From: Hydrogenophaga sp.
GTDB lineage: Bacteria > Pseudomonadota > Gammaproteobacteria > Burkholderiales > Burkholderiaceae_C
DNA length: 34,770 nt
Assembly (NCBI GenBank): GCA_018993155.1
Contig: JAGKSX010000075.1
Coordinates: forward strand, 1-34,770
Direction of reading: 5' to 3'
A program made the translations under genes and the position numbers. The notes beneath the pieces were generated by a model, which was given only the letters and a program-made list of their open reading frames with translations, was not told the origin of the DNA and searched no databases. Positions 32,301-34,770 of this stretch are shown in pieces; within the stretch, counting starts at the first letter, position 1; each line of letters opens with the position of its first letter.

Positions 32301-33605
32301 CTACGCATGGAACGGGGTGCTCGCTGCGATGAGAACCTGCTGGGCGACAAACTGAACAAGCTCAATGTCATGGGCGAGCTGCTCAGCCTCCTTCGAAAAC
32401 GGCAGTAGCAATTCAAACTCAGAGTTCTTCGCGTCCGTCTTTGTGTGCACGATCTTGCATCGAATCTCATAGATTCGCTCTGCAACATCGGCCCTGAGAT
32501 CGGCTGTTGGGCTTGCTATGGGAATCTTGTGGTCGCAGAGTCCCCTCACTTTTGACGAGAGGAAATCCGAACGAACCGAGTCAGCTGTAATGAACTGTCG
32601 AACGGCCTCGGCATCGATGCACTCCAACAGCGTGGCTCGGAGCTGTGATCTCTCGTCTCCGAATGCGCCCGACCTACTAACGTGGATTGCCGATAGAAGA
32701 CGACCAAGGTCTGCATCTCTATCACCACGAAAACCCGGATCTTTGAGGACTGCCTTGAGCTTGCGCCGCGCATCAGCCTGAGAGTACGTCGGAAAATAGT
32801 ACTCAATCACTTGGTAGTACGCGAGGTACTGGAGTAGGGGCATGCCAATGGCGCTGCGTGCATACCAGTACAAAGAGATAGGAGCCGAGTCGTACTCATG
32901 CACCGGGAACGCGATATCTGGCGGCTGCTCAGCTCGAGTCGAACGTCTTCGCCGTGCCAGAGAGCGGCGCTCACGAACAAGCGTGAATGTCACGTCATGC
33001 AGCAGATCGATCTGAAAAAATAACGCATCGGAGACGCGACGAAGGTGTTCAAGCGCCTTGTCGTGTTGAGTGATCCCGTCGGCGGTCAGTGAGATTGACA
33101 ATCTTGGGCTTGGGCCACGAACTAGTTTGGAGAGTTCGGCTGATGGCTCCGAGATGGCAAGCGAAGTCTTCTGATCCGGTGATAAAAGTTCAAGTCCTGT
33201 AGCGGCGTTATGGTCCGCCGAAACACCCGGAGGAACCTTCAGCAGGCGAGAGAGGAGCGACCTTGAAGAGGACGCACCTAGAGCGCGAACTGCCGCTTCG
33301 ACTGTCCCTGTCTTGTAATTGCAGACGGCATCAAGTCCTTGCAAGAACACGTAGTCCTCAAATGGCACTGATAGCAATCGCTCAAAACTAGAAAAGTTAA
33401 AACAGCTGATCCAGCGTCGCTCTCTACCGCAGGGAATGCCGACTCGGAAAACTCGTTCACCAGGTTCAAGTCCTTCGACCTCCTCTATCGGAATCTTCGC
33501 AGCGACACATCTAGCCTCAAGTTTGTCACGCAGGGGCTTTATGTCACCCTGGGACTCGGTTTCGGGGGCAAGATCCTCTTCCGGAAATTGTTCAATGTTC
33601 GACAT
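32301..33605 (-). CDS. Unrecognised 434-residue protein with C-terminal HEPN-like Rx4H motif
   Basis: The first ~30 residues are acidic, followed by a mixed domain (VFRVGIPCGRERRWISCFNF). A basic, Arg-rich patch (LVRERRSLARRRRSTRAEQP) falls mid-protein, then a helical C-terminal half with LQYLAYYQVIEYYFPTYS and DVAERIYEIRCKIVHTK. The last contains Arg382-x4-His387, the arrangement of HEPN ribonuclease active sites, in the RNxxxH-like position before a polar stretch. HEPN domains are frequent toxic RNases in phage defence and toxin-antitoxin systems. I do not recognise the full-length family. It lies 84 bases after the Abi-alpha gene on the same strand, and GC is clearly lower than in the rest of the window. 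No good ribosome site is seen at ATG 33605. Confidence 0.75.
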   Translation of the reverse strand: MSNIEQFPEEDLAPETESQGDIKPLRDKLEARCVAAKIPIEEVEGLEPGERVFRVGIPCGRERRWISCFNFSSFERLLSVPFEDYVFLQGLDAVCNYKTGTVEAAVRALGASSSRSLLSRLLKVPPGVSADHNAATGLELLSPDQKTSLAISEPSAELSKLVRGPSPRLSISLTADGITQHDKALEHLRRVSDALFFQIDLLHDVTFTLVRERRSLARRRRSTRAEQPPDIAFPVHEYDSAPISLYWYARSAIGMPLLQYLAYYQVIEYYFPTYSQADARRKLKAVLKDPGFRGDRDADLGRLLSAIHVSRSGAFGDERSQLRATLLECIDAEAVRQFITADSVRSDFLSSKVRGLCDHKIPIASPTADLRADVAERIYEIRCKIVHTKTDAKNSEFELLLPFSKEAEQLAHDIELVQFVAQQVLIAASTPFHA

Positions 33606-33689
33606 GATTGATCGACTGAGTATTGTGGATGGCGGAGGTTTGAATCCAACGGCCGCCAGAGGCGGTCCGCTTGGAGAGAGGATCGGGCT

Positions 33690-34514
33690 TCACTGAAGAC
33701 CAATGGCCCGTGCAAAACGCTTCCCAAGTTCGGTGCGCTGCATGACCCCCTTTTGATACTCCACCTGTACCTCGTCTTGTTGTGGTTCCTGACGCAATCG
33801 TAAAAACTCAGGTCGTTGGTCTGCCCAAGCGTAGTGAGCGGCTTCGGTTAAGTGCTTGTCGTAGGCCACATCAACTAGTCCGAGGCGAATCCAGTTGTCA
33901 ATCATTGCTGGAAGCTGCGGGTCTTCAACGGGCACGCCCGTAGTTGAATTTTTCAGATTAAGCAGATGTTGAACGAGCACGCTGTAGCCAGAGCCGTCCT
34001 TGAACTTTCGATGAATTTGGATGATCGGAATCGCGCTCTGGGATTGAAGTGCCTCTCGGACTAGCCTTGCATCTTCGCTATCAAGTTGTTTGATGATCTC
34101 CACAAAAGCCGGGTGCGCAAATGAGGCAGAGCGACCATCCATTGAAGTAGTCAGCAAATTTAGATACATCTCTTTGAGATCCGGCTCGTCGTGCGTGAAC
34201 GCGAGCCCCTGCAACGTAGGGCCGGCAATGGATGCCTTTGGCTCAACAACGTACTCTGGTGGTATTGCTTGCGCCTTCTCAGCAATGTCTTGCTGGAACC
34301 TCCCAGAAAAGTAAGCTCGGGCCTTGTCGAAAGCGAAGTTGATTGCGGCCAAGGGAACAAGCACGTTGTTGATGGTCTTTGTCAGCGTAACGGCCGTCTG
34401 TCCGAGATTGCCTGCAGCTTCCTTGACCTGTGGGTTGTCACCCGCAGCCTTAATGACCTCCACGACGAGCGAAACGCTGTCCTTGGCTACGTTGAACGCA
34501 TCGTCATTCGACAT
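33690..34514 (-). CDS. Abi-alpha (DUF4393) family protein, putative abortive infection factor
   Basis: 274 residues are counted from ATG 34514, preceded by a purine-rich GAGAGGGAG; an upstream in-frame ATG (34583) adds 23 Cys-rich residues unlikely to be real. An N-terminal region with a moderately hydrophobic helix (VLVPLAAINFAFDKARAYF) is followed by the DUF4393 signature: AIPPEYVVEPKASIAGPTLQGLAF, then DEPDLKEMYLNLLTTSMDGR and AHPAFVEIIKQLDSEDARLV. The C-terminal third (about 175-274) is a winged-helix-like helical region with WIRLGLVDVAYDKHLTEAAHYA. Family members are named for a proposed role in abortive phage infection, with unknown mechanism. It is the first gene of a two-gene unit with the HEPN-like gene. 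Confidence 0.85.
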   Translation of the reverse strand: MSNDDAFNVAKDSVSLVVEVIKAAGDNPQVKEAAGNLGQTAVTLTKTINNVLVPLAAINFAFDKARAYFSGRFQQDIAEKAQAIPPEYVVEPKASIAGPTLQGLAFTHDEPDLKEMYLNLLTTSMDGRSASFAHPAFVEIIKQLDSEDARLVREALQSQSAIPIIQIHRKFKDGSGYSVLVQHLLNLKNSTTGVPVEDPQLPAMIDNWIRLGLVDVAYDKHLTEAAHYAWADQRPEFLRLRQEPQQDEVQVEYQKGVMQRTELGKRFARAIGLQ

Positions 34515-34770
34515 ATGCTCCCTCTCTGACTGTTTGTTGCACCCAAAGTTTGAATTAGAGCAGCATGCACTGCATTCTGGCAAGATTCGCGCAAATGAGT
34601 GGAAAAGTCAGGATTGCCGATCGCTCCACAGTCTACTGGCTAAGGTCGCCGTCGAGGCTACAACTCTGGTCCATCAGTTCAATTGGAATGACGGCTCTGA
34701 GACGCCGTGCAAGATGTCCGCTCCGTGTGTAGAAAGCAGTCGGCTGCGCGACAATGGTTGAAAGTCTCAC
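34515..34770. other. Right-edge region upstream of the Abi-alpha gene
   Basis: 256 bases to the window end. It should hold the promoter of the Abi-alpha/HEPN-like unit, but no convincing -35/-10 pair was identified. ORFs crossing it on the plus strand are antisense to the Abi-alpha gene and have no domain. Nothing else was recognised. Confidence 0.4.

Noticed and set aside
33606-33689. tRNA remnant suggested by GGTTTGAATCC
   Set aside because: No matching acceptor, D or anticodon arms could be drawn, and the T-loop is not the canonical TTCGAAT.

Overview
This is GC-rich DNA from a betaproteobacterium, most likely order Burkholderiales, family Comamonadaceae (Hydrogenophaga/Acidovorax/Variovorax type). 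The placement rests on gene content (Bug/TctC receptor beside CaiB, TRAP system beside a hydantoinase, form II cox cluster) and protein style, not on a marker gene. No rRNA, tRNA, CRISPR array, transposase or integrase was seen. The first ~120 bases look like an error-rich contig end.

Left part (1-6.4 kb): a truncated hydantoinase/oxoprolinase A gene and a MarR-like regulator run leftward. They diverge from a three-gene TRAP transporter (substrate protein, small and large membrane subunits), so this is probably an uptake-plus-hydrolysis locus. A good intrinsic terminator separates it from rdgC and the fluoride channel gene crcB.

6.36-12.9 kb: a tightly overlapping leftward operon encodes a two-subunit molybdenum hydroxylase of the isoquinoline oxidoreductase (IorAB) type plus an AraC regulator. 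It is followed by an MFS exporter, a doubtful small ORF, a lipoprotein and a VOC-fold protein.

12.9-16.7 kb: a GntR regulator diverges from a catabolic operon of Bug-type receptor, crotonase-like enzyme and CaiB/BaiF CoA-transferase.

16.7-20.1 kb: a WYL regulator diverges from NIPSNAP, DUF1579-like and Cys-rich flavodoxin-fold genes, with a perfect dyad between them.

20.2-30.1 kb: a form II (coxSLM-order) CO-dehydrogenase-like molybdenum hydroxylase cluster. It has the structural genes S, L and M; the maturation genes D (MoxR), E (VWA), G (SRPBCC), an XdhC-type gene and a MobA-like nucleotidyltransferase; and, at the end, an AcoR-like regulator that lacks the AAA+ domain. Two non-coding elements sit inside the operon. 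One is a ~75 bp three-hairpin repeat after coxS, with a second copy after the marR-like gene, in the same orientation relative to the upstream gene. The other is a ~350 bp near-palindrome between coxD and coxE.

30.1-34.8 kb: a GST-like gene diverges from an Lrp/AsnC regulator, and an NYN-domain gene follows. After ~31.9 kb base composition becomes clearly more AT-rich. There a two-gene leftward unit encodes an Abi-alpha (DUF4393) protein and an unrecognised 434-residue protein with a C-terminal HEPN-like Rx4H motif. This pair is the best candidate for an undescribed (probably anti-phage) system.
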